Source of the DNA: Ornithinimicrobium laminariae
GTDB taxonomy: Bacteria > Actinomycetota > Actinomycetes > Actinomycetales > Dermatophilaceae
Length of the DNA stretch: 64,000 nt
Direction of reading: 5' to 3'
NCBI RefSeq assembly: GCF_019457945.1
Contig: NZ_JAHZSU010000002.1
Coordinates: 1 to 64,000, forward strand
Positions 54,316 through 63,734 of the stretch are shown one piece after another. A model generated the notes under the pieces. That model did not search any database. It was not told the DNA's origin and saw only the letters and a list, made by a program, of their open reading frames with translations. The position numbers were made by a program, and so were the translations under genes. Numbering within the stretch: position 1 is the stretch's first letter; the number at the start of each line of letters is the position of its first letter.

Positions 54316-55110
54316 TCAGGCCTTGCCCAATTCGGCGCCCTTGTCTGCAGCCTGAGCGGCAGCGCCACCAGCCGGAGCGAACCCGGCGGCAACAGCAGCG
54401 TCAGCGGTGTTGAACCAAACCTCGGCCACGGTCTGGTCATACCAGCGTGATCCGGGGACGTGGTACTTCATCGAGCCAGCGTTGCCTTTGATGTCGAAGC
54501 CCTCGGGCTGCGAGCCATCCTCGTTAGCGTCAGCCGAGCCGGCACCGAAGCGGCTCTCGGTGGTCTCGTCTGATGCGGCCGCGGTCTCGACGGGTGCCTC
54601 GACGGCTGTCTCGTTAGCGACAGGTGCCTCAACGACTACCTCTTCGGTCGTCTCGGTTGGCGTCTGCTCCGAGTCAGCCGCAGCCTCATTCGCATCCTTG
54701 GCTGCACGCTTGGTAGCGCCCTCAGCCTGCTGAACGACCTTCTTCTTCGCGATCGGCTCACGAACCAATTCGATGATCGCCATCGGAGCGTTGTCGCCCT
54801 TACGGGGAGCAATCTTGGTGATTCGCGTGTAGCCGCCCTGACGGTCTGCAACGTCAGGTGCGATCTCGGTGAAGAGGCGGTGAACGACGCCCTTGTCCTT
54901 GATCGTGGCCATGACGCGACGACGAGCGTGCAGGTCTCCGCGCTTGGCGAAGCTCACATAACGCTCAGCGATGGGGCGCAAGCGACGTGCCTTGGCCTCA
55001 GTCGTGGTGATGCGGTCGTGCTCAAAGAGCGCGGTGGCCAGGTTGGCCAGCAAGTGGCGCTCGTGCGCCGGTCCGCCACCGAGGCGCGGACCCTTCTTGG
55101 GGGTAGGCAT
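54316..55110 (-). CDS. rplQ: 50S ribosomal protein L17 with long acidic C-terminal extension
   Basis: This is ribosomal protein L17. The core (residues 1-120: [20 protein letters not shown], and [18 protein letters not shown]) is standard. The protein is 264 residues, about twice the core length. After a linker of Glu, Ala and Thr (about 135-205), the tail holds [17 protein letters not shown] and [16 protein letters not shown]. This recalls the small actinobacterial sunset-type motif found in membrane and ribosomal-extension proteins. Extensions of this kind occur in several actinobacterial L17 proteins; their role is unknown. Confidence 0.92.
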   Translation of the reverse strand: MPTPKKGPRLGGGPAHERHLLANLATALFEHDRITTTEAKARRLRPIAERYVSFAKRGDLHARRRVMATIKDKGVVHRLFTEIAPDVADRQGGYTRITKIAPRKGDNAPMAIIELVREPIAKKKVVQQAEGATKRAAKDANEAAADSEQTPTETTEEVVVEAPVANETAVEAPVETAAASDETTESRFGAGSADANEDGSQPEGFDIKGNAGSMKYHVPGSRWYDQTVAEVWFNTADAAVAAGFAPAGGAAAQAADKGAELGKA

Positions 55111-55133
55111 AAGAATTCTCCTTCAGCGAAATT

Positions 55134-56162
55134 TCAGTACTGCTCGTCCTCGGCGAACGAGGCGTCGCCGTCGTCCTCCAAGTCCTCAGTGAGGTCAGCG
55201 TTGGCGGGGTCGAATCCGGGAGGGCTGTCCTTGAGCGCGAGAGTCATCTCGGCCAGCTTCTCCTTGACCTCGTCGATCGACTTCGCACCGAAGTTGCGGA
55301 TGTCGAGCAGGTCAGCCTCGCTGCGGCCAACGAGTTCACCCACGGTGTGGATGCCCTCACGCTTGAGGCAGTTGTAGGAACGAACGGTGAGGTCCAGGTC
55401 CTCGATCGGCAGTGCCAAGTCCGAAGCCATGGCAGCGTCGCCGGCCGATGGGCCGATCTCGATACCTTCTGCTTCGACGTTGAGCTCACGAGCCAAGCCG
55501 AACAGCTCCACCAAGGTGGTGCCGGCCGAGGCCATAGCGTCACGCGGAGCCATGGAGTTCTTGGTCTCGACGTCAACGACTAGGCGGTCGAAGTCGGTGC
55601 GCTGCTCAACACGGGTGGCCTCGACCTTGTAGGTCACAGCCAGCACCGGCGAGTAGATGGAGTCGACCGGGATGCGGCCGATTTCCTGGTCACCGTACTT
55701 GTTCTGCGCAGCCGAGACGTAGCCACGGCCACGCTCAACGGTGAGCTCCATCTCAACCTTGCCCGAGTCGTTCAAGGTGGCGATGTGCAGATCGGGGTTG
55801 TGCACCTCAACACCGGCTGGCGGAGCGATGTCCGCAGCGGTGACGGCACCAGCACCCTGCTTGCGCAGGTACATCACGACAGGTTCGTCGTGCTCACTGG
55901 AAACAACCAGGCTCTTCAGGTTCAAAATGATCTCGGTGACATCTTCCTTGACACCGGGGATCGTCGAGAACTCGTGCAGCACGCCGTCAATGCGGATGCT
56001 AGTCAACGAGGCACCGGGGATGCTCGAAAGCAAGGTGCGACGAAGAGAGTTACCAAGGGTGTATCCGAAGCCGGGCTCCAAAGGCTCAATCGAGAACCTG
56101 GAACGGGACTCCGAGATGACCTCCTCGGAGAGGGCGGGACGCTGTGCAATCAGCACGTTCAT
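55134..56162 (-). CDS. rpoA: DNA-directed RNA polymerase alpha subunit
   Basis: This is the RNA polymerase alpha subunit, 342 residues. The N-terminal dimerisation domain has [20 protein letters not shown] and [14 protein letters not shown]. The C-terminal domain includes LGIGYNSL-like [20 protein letters not shown], binding the UP element and activators. It lies 23 bases before rplQ and 155 bases after rpsD, with a perfect hairpin in the gap. Confidence 0.97.
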   Translation of the reverse strand: MNVLIAQRPALSEEVISESRSRFSIEPLEPGFGYTLGNSLRRTLLSSIPGASLTSIRIDGVLHEFSTIPGVKEDVTEIILNLKSLVVSSEHDEPVVMYLRKQGAGAVTAADIAPPAGVEVHNPDLHIATLNDSGKVEMELTVERGRGYVSAAQNKYGDQEIGRIPVDSIYSPVLAVTYKVEATRVEQRTDFDRLVVDVETKNSMAPRDAMASAGTTLVELFGLARELNVEAEGIEIGPSAGDAAMASDLALPIEDLDLTVRSYNCLKREGIHTVGELVGRSEADLLDIRNFGAKSIDEVKEKLAEMTLALKDSPPGFDPANADLTEDLEDDGDASFAEDEQY

Positions 56163-56270
56163 TTCCTTCCCACGGGCGACCGCTATATGACGCCTCGTGA
56201 TGGTGTGGCCCTCGTGGGCCAGCAGGGCGAGAGCAACTCTGTCTTTGCACCTCGCCTAAGGCACGATCAA

Positions 56271-56311
56271 GCGGTATGCCGTGCGCTCACGATGAGCACA
56301 CGGCATACCGC
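56271..56311. terminator. Perfect hairpin between rpsD and rpoA
   Basis: GCGGTATGCCGTG (56271-56283) pairs perfectly with CACGGCATACCGC (56299-56311). It lies seven bases past the rpsD stop. No U-run follows, so it may attenuate or process the transcript rather than stop it fully. Confidence 0.6.
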
Positions 56312-56317
56312 TATGAA

Positions 56318-56926
56318 TCAGTTCTTGGAGTAAAGCTCCACAATCAGCTGCTCGGTGAGGATCGTGTCGATCTGCTCACGCGTAGGCACCTGGTGGATCA
56401 GGATCTGCAAGGAACCGGGAACAACCTTCATCCACGCGGGAATCGGGCGGTCACCGAAGGTCTGACGAGCCAACTCGAACGGCAAGGTCTCAACGGACTG
56501 CTTGCGAACGGTGATGATGTCGTACTGCTGCACGCGCTGCGACGGAACGTCGACGCGGTGTCCATTGACCTCGAAGTGACCGTGAGTCACCAGCTGGCGG
56601 GCTGCACGACGAGTGCGAGCCAAGCCTGCGCGGTAAATCACGCTGTCCAAACGCGACTCGAGGATGATCAGCAAGTTGTGACCGGTCTGGCCGGGACGAC
56701 GCGCTGCTTCCTCGTAGTAACGACGGAACTGCTTCTCCATGACGGCGTAGGTGAAGCGAGCCTTCTGCTTCTCCTGCAACTGCGTCAGGTATTCCTTCTC
56801 CTGGCTACGGCGACGGCCGTGCTGACCCGGGGGGAATGGACGCAGGTCAAAGTTCTTGTCTCCACCGACAAGGTCAACCTTGAGACGGCGGGACTTCTTG
56901 GTGATTGGTCCGGTGTAACGGCCCAT
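56318..56926 (-). CDS. rpsD: 30S ribosomal protein S4
   Basis: This is ribosomal protein S4, 202 residues, a primary 16S rRNA binder. It has GRYTGPITKKSRRLKVDLVG at the start, LQEKQKARFTYAVMEKQFRR and the S4 domain with RLDSVIYRAGLARTRRAARQ. The N-terminus lacks the zinc-binding cysteines seen in some bacteria, consistent with the C- form. It follows rpsK by 26 bases. Confidence 0.97.
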   Translation of the reverse strand: MGRYTGPITKKSRRLKVDLVGGDKNFDLRPFPPGQHGRRRSQEKEYLTQLQEKQKARFTYAVMEKQFRRYYEEAARRPGQTGHNLLIILESRLDSVIYRAGLARTRRAARQLVTHGHFEVNGHRVDVPSQRVQQYDIITVRKQSVETLPFELARQTFGDRPIPAWMKVVPGSLQILIHQVPTREQIDTILTEQLIVELYSKN

Positions 56927-56952
56927 AGTTCTCTACCTTTCCCTTCCGGTGC

Positions 56953-57360
56953 TCAGACTCGACGCTTCTTGGGCGGACGGACTCCGTTGTGCGCCTGGGG
57001 CGTCACGTCGCTGATGGCGCCGACCTCGAGGCCAGCTGCAGTCAACGAACGGATTGCCGTCTCGCGGCCCGAACCCGGGCCCTTTACGAAGACGTCGACC
57101 TTGCGCATACCGTGCTCCATGGCGCGACGAGCGGCGGCCTCAGCAGCCAACTGTGCGGCATACGGAGTCGACTTACGCGAGCCCTTGAATCCGACCTGGC
57201 CCGACGAGGCCCAGGCGATCACAGCACCGGTGGGGTCAGTGATCGAAACGATGGTGTTGCTGAAGGTGCTCTTGATGTGAGCTTGCCCGAGGGCAATATT
57301 CTTCTTCTCTTTGCGACGCACTTTGCGGGCGCCGGCCGTGCTACGGCTCTTGGGGGGCAT
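56953..57360 (-). CDS. rpsK: 30S ribosomal protein S11
   Basis: This is ribosomal protein S11, 135 residues. Conserved blocks are [53 protein letters not shown] and the C-terminal [18 protein letters not shown]. It lies 27 bases after rpsM. Confidence 0.97.
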   Translation of the reverse strand: MPPKSRSTAGARKVRRKEKKNIALGQAHIKSTFSNTIVSITDPTGAVIAWASSGQVGFKGSRKSTPYAAQLAAEAAARRAMEHGMRKVDVFVKGPGSGRETAIRSLTAAGLEVGAISDVTPQAHNGVRPPKKRRV

Positions 57361-57387
57361 TCAAATCTCCTGACGAAGGAAGCTGGA

Positions 57388-57765
57388 TTACTTCGTGGCC
57401 TTCTTCTTACCGGCCACGGTGCGCTTTGGTCCCTTGCGGGTACGCGCGTTGGTCTTGGTGCGCTGTCCGTGCACGGGCAAGCCGCGACGGTGACGCAAAC
57501 CTTGGTAGCTGCCGATTTCCACCTTGCGGCGGATGTCAGCGGCAACCTCACGACGCAGGTCACCTTCGAGGCGGAAGTTGCCCTCAAGGTGATCACGCAG
57601 CTGCACCAGCTGCTCGTCCGTCAGGTCCTTGACGCGAATGGACGGGTCGATACCCGTCGCTGCCAAGGTCGAGTCGGCGCGGGTACGACCCACACCGAAG
57701 ATGTACGTAAGGGCAATCTCGACGCGCTTTTCACGCGGGAGGTCGACACCAATGAGACGTGCCAT
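57388..57765 (-). CDS. rpsM: 30S ribosomal protein S13
   Basis: This is ribosomal protein S13, 125 residues from [20 protein letters not shown] at 57765. The start has GGAGAA upstream, so the frame to 57813 is rejected. The motifs [19 protein letters not shown] and [20 protein letters not shown] are typical. A 207-base gap with a short hairpin (57823-57840) separates it from rpmJ, suggesting an internal promoter or leader. Confidence 0.97.
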   Translation of the reverse strand: MARLIGVDLPREKRVEIALTYIFGVGRTRADSTLAATGIDPSIRVKDLTDEQLVQLRDHLEGNFRLEGDLRREVAADIRRKVEIGSYQGLRHRRGLPVHGQRTKTNARTRKGPKRTVAGKKKATK

Positions 57766-57972
57766 CTGGGCGTTCTCCTCATATGTCTCGCGAAGGTCTT
57801 GGAGCAACACCATTCCGTTAATCCGTGGTCAAACCCACGGCGGTCCTCAGCCTTCACATCCGAGGGTGTCGTCCCTTTTCGGGGGGCGGGTGCTGCGATG
57901 TTCTGTTGTGTTGCGTGCGGGATACCGCGACGCGTGCTGGGCTCAACTTACGCTAAGCCCGGCGGTGGCTGC

Positions 57973-58086
57973 TCAGCCCTGGCGCTGCTTGTGGCGCAGG
58001 TTATCGCAGATCACCATGACTCGTCCGTTGCGACGAATCACCTTGCACTTGTCGCAGATCTTCTTGACGCTGGGCTGAACCTTCAT
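57973..58086 (-). CDS. rpmJ: 50S ribosomal protein L36 (zinc-binding form)
   Basis: This short gene encodes ribosomal protein L36, 37 residues: [20 protein letters not shown] then [17 protein letters not shown]. Cys11, Cys14, Cys27 and His32 keep the zinc ribbon, so this is the C+ form. Actinobacteria often also have a zinc-free paralogue elsewhere. It lies between infA and rpsM. Confidence 0.96.
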   Translation of the reverse strand: MKVQPSVKKICDKCKVIRRNGRVMVICDNLRHKQRQG

Positions 58087-58162
58087 GATCCACCTGCCGT
58101 CTCTCGATCTGATAATGGTCAGGCCGTACCGACACGAGTGTCAGATTGGCCGTTGTGATGCG

Positions 58163-58384
58163 TCAGCGGTAGCGGAAGACGATGCGTCCGCGAGTCAGGT
58201 CGTACGGGCTGAGCTCCACCACAACGCGGTCCTCAGGGAGGATACGAATGTAGTGCTGACGCATCTTGCCGGAGATGTGGGCCAAAACGATGTGACCGTT
58301 TGACAGCTCCACCCGGAAATTTGCGTTGGGAAGAGCCTCTACGACCGTTCCCTCGATCTCAATGACGCCGTCCTTCTTCGCCAT
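58163..58384 (-). CDS. infA: Translation initiation factor IF-1
   Basis: This is IF-1, 73 residues, an OB-fold protein occupying the A site during initiation. It is [20 protein letters not shown] followed by [20 protein letters not shown] and [14 protein letters not shown]. The start at 58384 is the canonical MAKKDG; the frame to 58411 is a leader artefact. It begins 103 bases after map. Confidence 0.97.
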   Translation of the reverse strand: MAKKDGVIEIEGTVVEALPNANFRVELSNGHIVLAHISGKMRQHYIRILPEDRVVVELSPYDLTRGRIVFRYR

Positions 58385-58487
58385 GTCCTCCACTTTTCGT
58401 TGACTGCACACAGAATCGGCCCACAGGGGGCCGAGACACTATCCTACGGCAGGAGGGGCTATCGCCCTAATCGGTGCAGGTATGCAC

Positions 58488-59354
58488 TCAGTCAGCGAGC
58501 GGAGCGAAATCCGCGTCGAACTCGGCGAGCTTGGCAGCCCCGCCATCAACGGCGGTCAGCACCCACAGCCCGGCGTCGGTGACAGCCACGGAGTGCTCCC
58601 AGTGAGCCGCACGCGAGTTGTCAGCAGTGATCACTGTCCACTCATCCGAGAGAGTCTTGCTCTCGATAGTTCCTAGGGTGACCATCGGCTCAATCGCCAA
58701 TGTGGCACCCGAGGGGATCATCGGGCTCTTCCCAGCAACCGCGTAGTTGGGCACGTTGGGGTCCATATGCATTTCCCGGCCAATACCGTGACCCACGAAG
58801 TCTTCAATAACGCCATAAGCCAGATCCATGCCAGCGGCCTGGCGAGCAGCCTGCGATACAAGCACCGAGGCTTCAACCTCTTCGCCGATCGCGTGCAATC
58901 GCCCCCCGGCGCGCATCGCAGAGATGCCGGCCCACAGACTCTTTTCGGTGTCATCCATCAGAGCCAAGTCTTGCTCTGAAGCAGCGTCCCGGCCGCCCAC
59001 GATCAGGGAGATCGCAGCGTCGCCGTGCCAGCCGTCGACGATGGCTCCACAGTCGATCGACAGCAAGTCCCCCGCAACCAACTCCCGCGATCCTGGCACC
59101 CCATGCACTATTTCCTCGTTCACCGAGAGGCAGAGCGAGCCCTTGAAGCCGTAGTAGCCCAAGAATGACGGCGTTGCACCCGATGAGCGAATGCTGTCCT
59201 CCCCCAAGGCATCCAACTCGGCCGTGGACATACCTGGCTTCACTGATTGACGCACTAACTCCAGGGTGAGGCCCACGACGAGTCCAGCGGCTCGCATCTT
59301 GATGATCTCGTCGTGGGACTTCGCCTGAATCTTCGACTTGCGCAAAAACGACAT
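58488..59354 (-). CDS. map: Methionine aminopeptidase, type I
   Basis: This enzyme removes the N-terminal methionine from nascent proteins. It has 288 residues. Metal ligands are visible in SIDCGAIVDGWHGDAAIS, GHGIGREMHMDPNVPNY and TLAIEPMVTLG, with further ligand near the end. The start MSFLRKSKIQ is five bases after the adk stop. Confidence 0.95.
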   Translation of the reverse strand: MSFLRKSKIQAKSHDEIIKMRAAGLVVGLTLELVRQSVKPGMSTAELDALGEDSIRSSGATPSFLGYYGFKGSLCLSVNEEIVHGVPGSRELVAGDLLSIDCGAIVDGWHGDAAISLIVGGRDAASEQDLALMDDTEKSLWAGISAMRAGGRLHAIGEEVEASVLVSQAARQAAGMDLAYGVIEDFVGHGIGREMHMDPNVPNYAVAGKSPMIPSGATLAIEPMVTLGTIESKTLSDEWTVITADNSRAAHWEHSVAVTDAGLWVLTAVDGGAAKLAEFDADFAPLAD

Positions 59355-59359
59355 ACGGC

Positions 59360-59947
59360 TCAGTCGGTCGCTTCCGGTACGTGTGCTTCAGCAAGAACTG
59401 CATCAATGCGGTCGGTAACCTCAGAAACCTCACCCATGCCATCTGCCTGGCACAGCAAGCCGCGCTCACGGTAGATCTTGGCCAGCGGAGCGGTCTCCTC
59501 AGCATAGAGACGCATCCGTTCCCGGATGACGTCCTCGGTGTCATCCGAACGACCCTCGACCTTGGCGCGCTCCAACAGGCGCTGCACAACCTCGTCGGTG
59601 TCTACGGTCAATTCCAGGACGCAGTCCAACGCGACACCGTGGTCGCTGAGCATCTCATCGAGTGCCTCAACCTGACCGGGCGTGCGCGGGTAGCCATCCA
59701 GCAGAAATCCCGGAAGTGCGTCTTCTTCGCCCAACCGATCACGAACGATGGCGTTGGTGATCTCATCCGTCACGAATCCCCCGGAAGCCAAGATCTCCTT
59801 GACCTGGACACCCAACTCGGTTTCGTTCTTGATGTTCGAGCGAAAAATGTCACCAGTGGAGATGGCGGGGATGTTGTGCCGTTCGGCAATCAAGGCAGCC
59901 TGTGTGCCTTTACCTGCGCCGGGAGGGCCAAGAATCAACAAACGCAT
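59360..59947 (-). CDS. adk: Adenylate kinase
   Basis: This enzyme balances AMP, ADP and ATP. It has 195 residues. The P-loop is LILGPPGAGKGTQAALIAER, the AMP site has STGDIFRSNI and GFLLDGYPRTPGQVEALD. The LID is of the short form, without the zinc cysteine domain, as in other actinobacterial Adk. It shares one base with secY (TGATG at 59945-59949 on the reverse strand). Confidence 0.96.
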   Translation of the reverse strand: MRLLILGPPGAGKGTQAALIAERHNIPAISTGDIFRSNIKNETELGVQVKEILASGGFVTDEITNAIVRDRLGEEDALPGFLLDGYPRTPGQVEALDEMLSDHGVALDCVLELTVDTDEVVQRLLERAKVEGRSDDTEDVIRERMRLYAEETAPLAKIYRERGLLCQADGMGEVSEVTDRIDAVLAEAHVPEATD

Positions 59948-61275
59948 CAGCGGAGGAACCCTTCGTAGTCGTGTTGCTGCAACTGAGACTCAATCTGCTT
60001 CACCGTCTGCAAACCGACGCCGACAATAATCAAGATTGACGCACCACCGAAGGGGAAGTCCGTCGAGGTGTTGAGCAGATTGAACGCGATCAATGGGATC
60101 AGCGCAAGGCCCGCGAGATATATCGCGCCCGGCGTGGTGATCCTGGTGATCACATAGCTCAAGTACTCAGCAGTGGGACGACCTGCACGAATACCCGGTA
60201 TGAATCCGCCATACTTCTTCATGTTTTCCGCTACGTCAACCGGGTCAAACGTGACCGACACGTAGAAGAAGGTGAAGAAGATGATCAGTGCTACGTACAG
60301 CAGCATGTAGATCCAGTGCGTTTGGTTGGTGCCAAAGCCCAGGTATGTGTCGATCCAAGTCACCCAGTCCGGCGGCACGGAACCGTCGTTGGGGCGATTG
60401 AAGCCGGCGATCAGCGTCGGCAGCGTCAGGATCGAGCTAGCAAAGATAATGGGGATCACGTTGGCCATGTTGAGCTTCAACGGGATGTAGGTGGACGTGC
60501 CGCCATACTGACGTCGTCCGATCATGCGCTTGGCGTATTGCACCGGTATACGGCGCTGGCTCTGCTCAACGAAAACGACCATGGTCATGATCACTAGGCC
60601 GATGGCAATGACCAGCGCAAAGGTGGTCCAGCCCTTTTCGGTCCAGATGGCGCCCAAGCTTGCCGGGAAGCCGGCGGCGATGGCGGTGAAGATCAGCAGC
60701 GACATGCCGTTGCCAATGCCACGCTCGGTGATCTGTTCCCCCAGCCACATGATCAGGCCGGTCCCGGCCGTCATGGTCAACACCATGATCAGAATCGTCA
60801 CAGTGCCGTCGTTAGGCATCACCGTGGTGCACGACTGAGTGCCAAAGAGTGATGAAGGGTTGCGGGCAAACGTCACCAGCGTAGAGGACTGTAGGACGGC
60901 CAGACCGATCGTCAGATAACGGGTGTATTGCGTCATCTTCGCTTGACCCGACTGACCCTCCTTTTTCAGCGCTTCAAACCGCGGAATGACCACGGTGAGC
61001 AACTGAACAATGATGGCTGCAGTGATGTAGGGCATGATGCCGAGCGCAAAGATTGACAACTGCAGCAATGCGCCGCCGCTGAACAGGTTGGCAAAGCCAA
61101 GAGCCGTCGTCGCGCCCTGCGTAGCCGCCGCTTGGCAGGCCTCTACAAGGGTGTAGTCAATGCCGGGCGCAGGTATGTGCGATCCCAAGCGGAACAGCGC
61201 CATGATGGCGAGCGTAAACAGAATCTTCTTGCGAAGATCGGGCGTCCTAAACGCCCGCGCGAACGCGGAGAGCAC
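59947..61275 (-). CDS. secY: Preprotein translocase subunit SecY
   Basis: This is the channel subunit of the Sec translocase, 442 residues with ten transmembrane helices. It starts with GTG after a strong AGGAGG. Conserved segments are LRKKILFTLAIMALFRLGSH, GIMPYITAAIIVQLLTVVIP, GQAKMTQYTRYLTIGLAVLQ and PTAEYLSYVITRITTPGAIY. It is separated from rplO by 177 bases holding two hairpins, and leads the secY-adk-map-infA group. Confidence 0.97.
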   Translation of the reverse strand: MLSAFARAFRTPDLRKKILFTLAIMALFRLGSHIPAPGIDYTLVEACQAAATQGATTALGFANLFSGGALLQLSIFALGIMPYITAAIIVQLLTVVIPRFEALKKEGQSGQAKMTQYTRYLTIGLAVLQSSTLVTFARNPSSLFGTQSCTTVMPNDGTVTILIMVLTMTAGTGLIMWLGEQITERGIGNGMSLLIFTAIAAGFPASLGAIWTEKGWTTFALVIAIGLVIMTMVVFVEQSQRRIPVQYAKRMIGRRQYGGTSTYIPLKLNMANVIPIIFASSILTLPTLIAGFNRPNDGSVPPDWVTWIDTYLGFGTNQTHWIYMLLYVALIIFFTFFYVSVTFDPVDVAENMKKYGGFIPGIRAGRPTAEYLSYVITRITTPGAIYLAGLALIPLIAFNLLNTSTDFPFGGASILIIVGVGLQTVKQIESQLQQHDYEGFLR

Positions 61276-61310
61276 GTCGGATCCTCCTCGATGATCCCGA
61301 TACGACTTAA

Positions 61311-61338
61311 CCGGTCCGTGGGATCAAGCCCGGACCGG
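61311..61338 (-). other. Second hairpin in the secY leader
   Basis: CCGGTCCG (61311-61318) pairs with CGGACCGG (61331-61338). It sits 36 bases before the secY start, after the terminator-like hairpin, and could be a leader structure of a secY promoter transcript. Confidence 0.4.
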
Positions 61339-61359
61339 CTGACGATAACACCTTAGGGT

Positions 61360-61399
61360 GACAAAGATGCCCCGAGCGATTGCTCGGGGCATCTTTGTC
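61360..61399 (-). terminator. Very strong hairpin between rplO and secY
   Basis: GACAAAGATGCCCCGAGC (61360-61377) pairs perfectly with GCTCGGGGCATCTTTGTC (61382-61399) over 18 bases with a GATT loop. It lies 53 bases past the rplO stop and should terminate or attenuate the spc operon before secY. Confidence 0.75.
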
Positions 61400-61452
61400 A
61401 ACTCTTTGCGCCGTCACGACCGCGAGGTCGCCAGACCCATTGAGCCTTGAAC

Positions 61453-61938
61453 TTAGTTGGCCTCGGTCACCGAGCCACCAGCTGCGACGACAGCGTCACG
61501 AGCGGAGCTGGAGAACTTATCGGCCGTGATGTTGATGGCAACAGTGATCTCACCGGTGCCCAACACCTTCACAGGCTGGTTCTTGCGAACCGCGCCCTTG
61601 GCCACGAGGTCTGCGACGCTCACGTCACCACCGGAGGGGAACAGTTCGCTCAACGCGGACAGGTTCACCACCTGGTAGGTCACCTTGAACGGGTTCTTGA
61701 AGCCGCGAAGCTTGGGCAGACGCATGTGCATCGGCGTCTGGCCACCTTCGAAGCCCACGGGAACCTGGTAGCGAGCCTTCGTGCCCTTGGTTCCACGACC
61801 AGCGGTCTTACCCTTGCTGCCCTCACCACGACCAACACGGGTCTTGGCGGTCTTGGCACCAGGGGCGGGACGCAGGTGGTGGACCTTCAGCGCAGGAGCG
61901 CTCTGGGCGCCCTCGGGCTTGGTCTTGGCGTCAGCCAT
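61453..61938 (-). CDS. rplO: 50S ribosomal protein L15
   Basis: This is ribosomal protein L15, 161 residues. It has the core [40 protein letters not shown] and [21 protein letters not shown] short acidic N-terminal extension precedes the core. It starts two bases after the rpmD stop. Confidence 0.96.
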   Translation of the reverse strand: MADAKTKPEGAQSAPALKVHHLRPAPGAKTAKTRVGRGEGSKGKTAGRGTKGTKARYQVPVGFEGGQTPMHMRLPKLRGFKNPFKVTYQVVNLSALSELFPSGGDVSVADLVAKGAVRKNQPVKVLGTGEITVAINITADKFSSSARDAVVAAGGSVTEAN

Positions 61939-61940
61939 GA

Positions 61941-62120
61941 TCAGTCAACCTCCTCAACGGTCACCAAGTGGCGAACCGTGCGGACCATTCCCCGAAATTC
62001 GGGACGGTCCTCTTTCACGACCGAGTCACCGATGCGCTTCAAGCCCAGGGAACGCAAGGTCTCCCGGTGCATGTGCTTGTTACCGATGCTCGACTTCATC
62101 TGAGTCACCTTGAGCTTCAC
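61941..62120 (-). CDS. rpmD: 50S ribosomal protein L30
   Basis: This short gene encodes ribosomal protein L30, 59 residues from a GTG at 62120: [20 protein letters not shown], then [20 protein letters not shown] and ending [14 protein letters not shown]. Its GTG overlaps the rpsE stop (GTGA, 62117-62120), so it is coupled to rpsE. Confidence 0.94.
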   Translation of the reverse strand: MKLKVTQMKSSIGNKHMHRETLRSLGLKRIGDSVVKEDRPEFRGMVRTVRHLVTVEEVD

Positions 62121-62755
62121 TTGGCACCAGCCGCCTCTGCACGAGCCTTCAGCATCGCGTGCGGTGCCACGTCCTCCAGAGCCTTGCCACGGCGAGCCGC
62201 GACAGCTTCGGGTGCCTCAAGCTCGCGAAGAGCCTGGACAGCGGCGTGAACCACGTTGATGGCATTGTCTGAGCCGAGCGACTTGCTCAACACGTCGTGG
62301 ATGCCAGCGGCCTCCAACACGGCACGCACTGGGCCACCGGCGATAACACCGGTACCAGGGCTAGCCGGACGCAGGAGCACGACGCCAGCGGCACGCTCAC
62401 CCTGGACGGGGTGAGGGATGGTGCCACCAATGCGCGGGACGCGGAAGAAGTTCTTCTTCGCCTCCTCGACACCCTTGGCGATGGCCGCGGGCACCTCCTT
62501 GGCCTTGCCGTAGCCGACACCCACGGTGCCGTCTCCGTCGCCTACGACGACGAGAGCGGTGAAGCTGAAGCGACGACCACCCTTGACGACCTTGGACACA
62601 CGGTTAATGGTGACTACGCGCTCGACATACTGGTTGCGCTCTTCTTCGCGACCGCCGCCTCGACGGTTGTCGCGCCCGTCACGGCTGTTGCCGCCGCGAC
62701 GGTCCTTGTTACCGGCGTTGTCGCCAGCACCTCGGCGCTGCTGTTCTGCAGCCAT
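62117..62755 (-). CDS. rpsE: 30S ribosomal protein S5 with Arg/Gly-rich N-terminal extension
   Basis: This is ribosomal protein S5, 212 residues from [11 protein letters not shown] at 62755. The first 50 or so residues are rich in Arg, Gly, Asp and Asn. The conserved core follows ([40 protein letters not shown] and the S5 C-terminal fold with [20 protein letters not shown]). The frame to 62962 is a leader artefact. It overlaps rpmD by four bases. Confidence 0.96.
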   Translation of the reverse strand: MAAEQQRRGAGDNAGNKDRRGGNSRDGRDNRRGGGREEERNQYVERVVTINRVSKVVKGGRRFSFTALVVVGDGDGTVGVGYGKAKEVPAAIAKGVEEAKKNFFRVPRIGGTIPHPVQGERAAGVVLLRPASPGTGVIAGGPVRAVLEAAGIHDVLSKSLGSDNAINVVHAAVQALRELEAPEAVAARRGKALEDVAPHAMLKARAEAAGAK

Positions 62756-62798
62756 CAGTCGTTCCTCTCGACAGAGTCGGTCAGTGTCATCCGCGGGC

Positions 62799-63173
62799 TC
62801 ACAGTGCCAACCCGCCTTCGCGGGCGCCTTCTGCGATCGCGGCGATGCGTCCGGCGTACCGGTTACCACCCCGGTCGAAGACAACGGCCTCGACGCCAGC
62901 AGTCTTTGCGCGGTCAGCGATGAGCTCGCCGACTCGCTTCGACTTGGCCGTCTTGTCGCCATCCATCGCTCGCAGGTCGGCTTCCATGGTGGATGCCGAT
63001 GCCAGCGTCACGCCCTGCGTGTCGTCGACCAACTGGACGAAGACGTGACGCGAGGAGCGGTTGACGACCAGACGCGGGCGCTCGCCCGTGCCACTGATCT
63101 TCTTACGGAGGCGCAAGTGACGACGGCCGCGAGCCGCGTCCTTACCCTTTGATCGCTTCACAATCATTGCCAT
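62799..63173 (-). CDS. rplR: 50S ribosomal protein L18
   Basis: This is ribosomal protein L18, 124 residues, binding 5S rRNA. It has [40 protein letters not shown] and the C-terminal [20 protein letters not shown]. The start may be the second ATG two codons in. It lies three bases after rplF. Confidence 0.96.
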   Translation of the reverse strand: MAMIVKRSKGKDAARGRRHLRLRKKISGTGERPRLVVNRSSRHVFVQLVDDTQGVTLASASTMEADLRAMDGDKTAKSKRVGELIADRAKTAGVEAVVFDRGGNRYAGRIAAIAEGAREGGLAL

Positions 63174-63176
63174 GGC

Positions 63177-63716
63177 TTACTTACCAGCCTTTCCGACCTT
63201 GCGGCGGATGCGCTCGTTTTCGTAGCGCACACCCTTGCCCTTGTACGGGTCGGGACGGCGCAACTTGCGGATGTTGGCAGCCACCTCGCCGACTTGCTGC
63301 TTGTCGATGCCAGAGACGGAGAACCGCGTCGGACCATCGACAGCGAACGTGATGCCCTCAGGTGCCTTCACCGGCACTGGGTGCGAGTAGCCCAACGCAA
63401 ACTCAAGGTCAGAACCCTTAGCCAGAACGCGGTAACCGGTTCCGTGGATTTCCAACTTCTTGGTGTAGCCGTTGGTAACGCCCTCGATCATGTTGGCGAT
63501 CAGGCTGCGCGATAGACCGTGCAACGAACGCGAGTCGCGCTCGTCGTTCGGACGGGTGACGGTGAGGACACCGTCGTCGTCGCGCTCCACACGGATGGGC
63601 TCCGAAACAACAATCGAGAGCTCGCCCTTGGGGCCCTTCACGGCAACGTTCTGGCCGTCGAGGGTGACGTCAACACCGTTAGGAACGGTGATGGGAAGTC
63701 GTCCAATACGTGACAT
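63177..63716 (-). CDS. rplF: 50S ribosomal protein L6
   Basis: This is ribosomal protein L6, 179 residues with two similar domains. It starts [20 protein letters not shown]; the second domain has [20 protein letters not shown] and a C-terminal [20 protein letters not shown]. It begins 18 bases after the rpsH stop. Confidence 0.97.
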   Translation of the reverse strand: MSRIGRLPITVPNGVDVTLDGQNVAVKGPKGELSIVVSEPIRVERDDDGVLTVTRPNDERDSRSLHGLSRSLIANMIEGVTNGYTKKLEIHGTGYRVLAKGSDLEFALGYSHPVPVKAPEGITFAVDGPTRFSVSGIDKQQVGEVAANIRKLRRPDPYKGKGVRYENERIRRKVGKAGK

Positions 63717-63734
63717 ATCTGGTCACTCCCTTCG

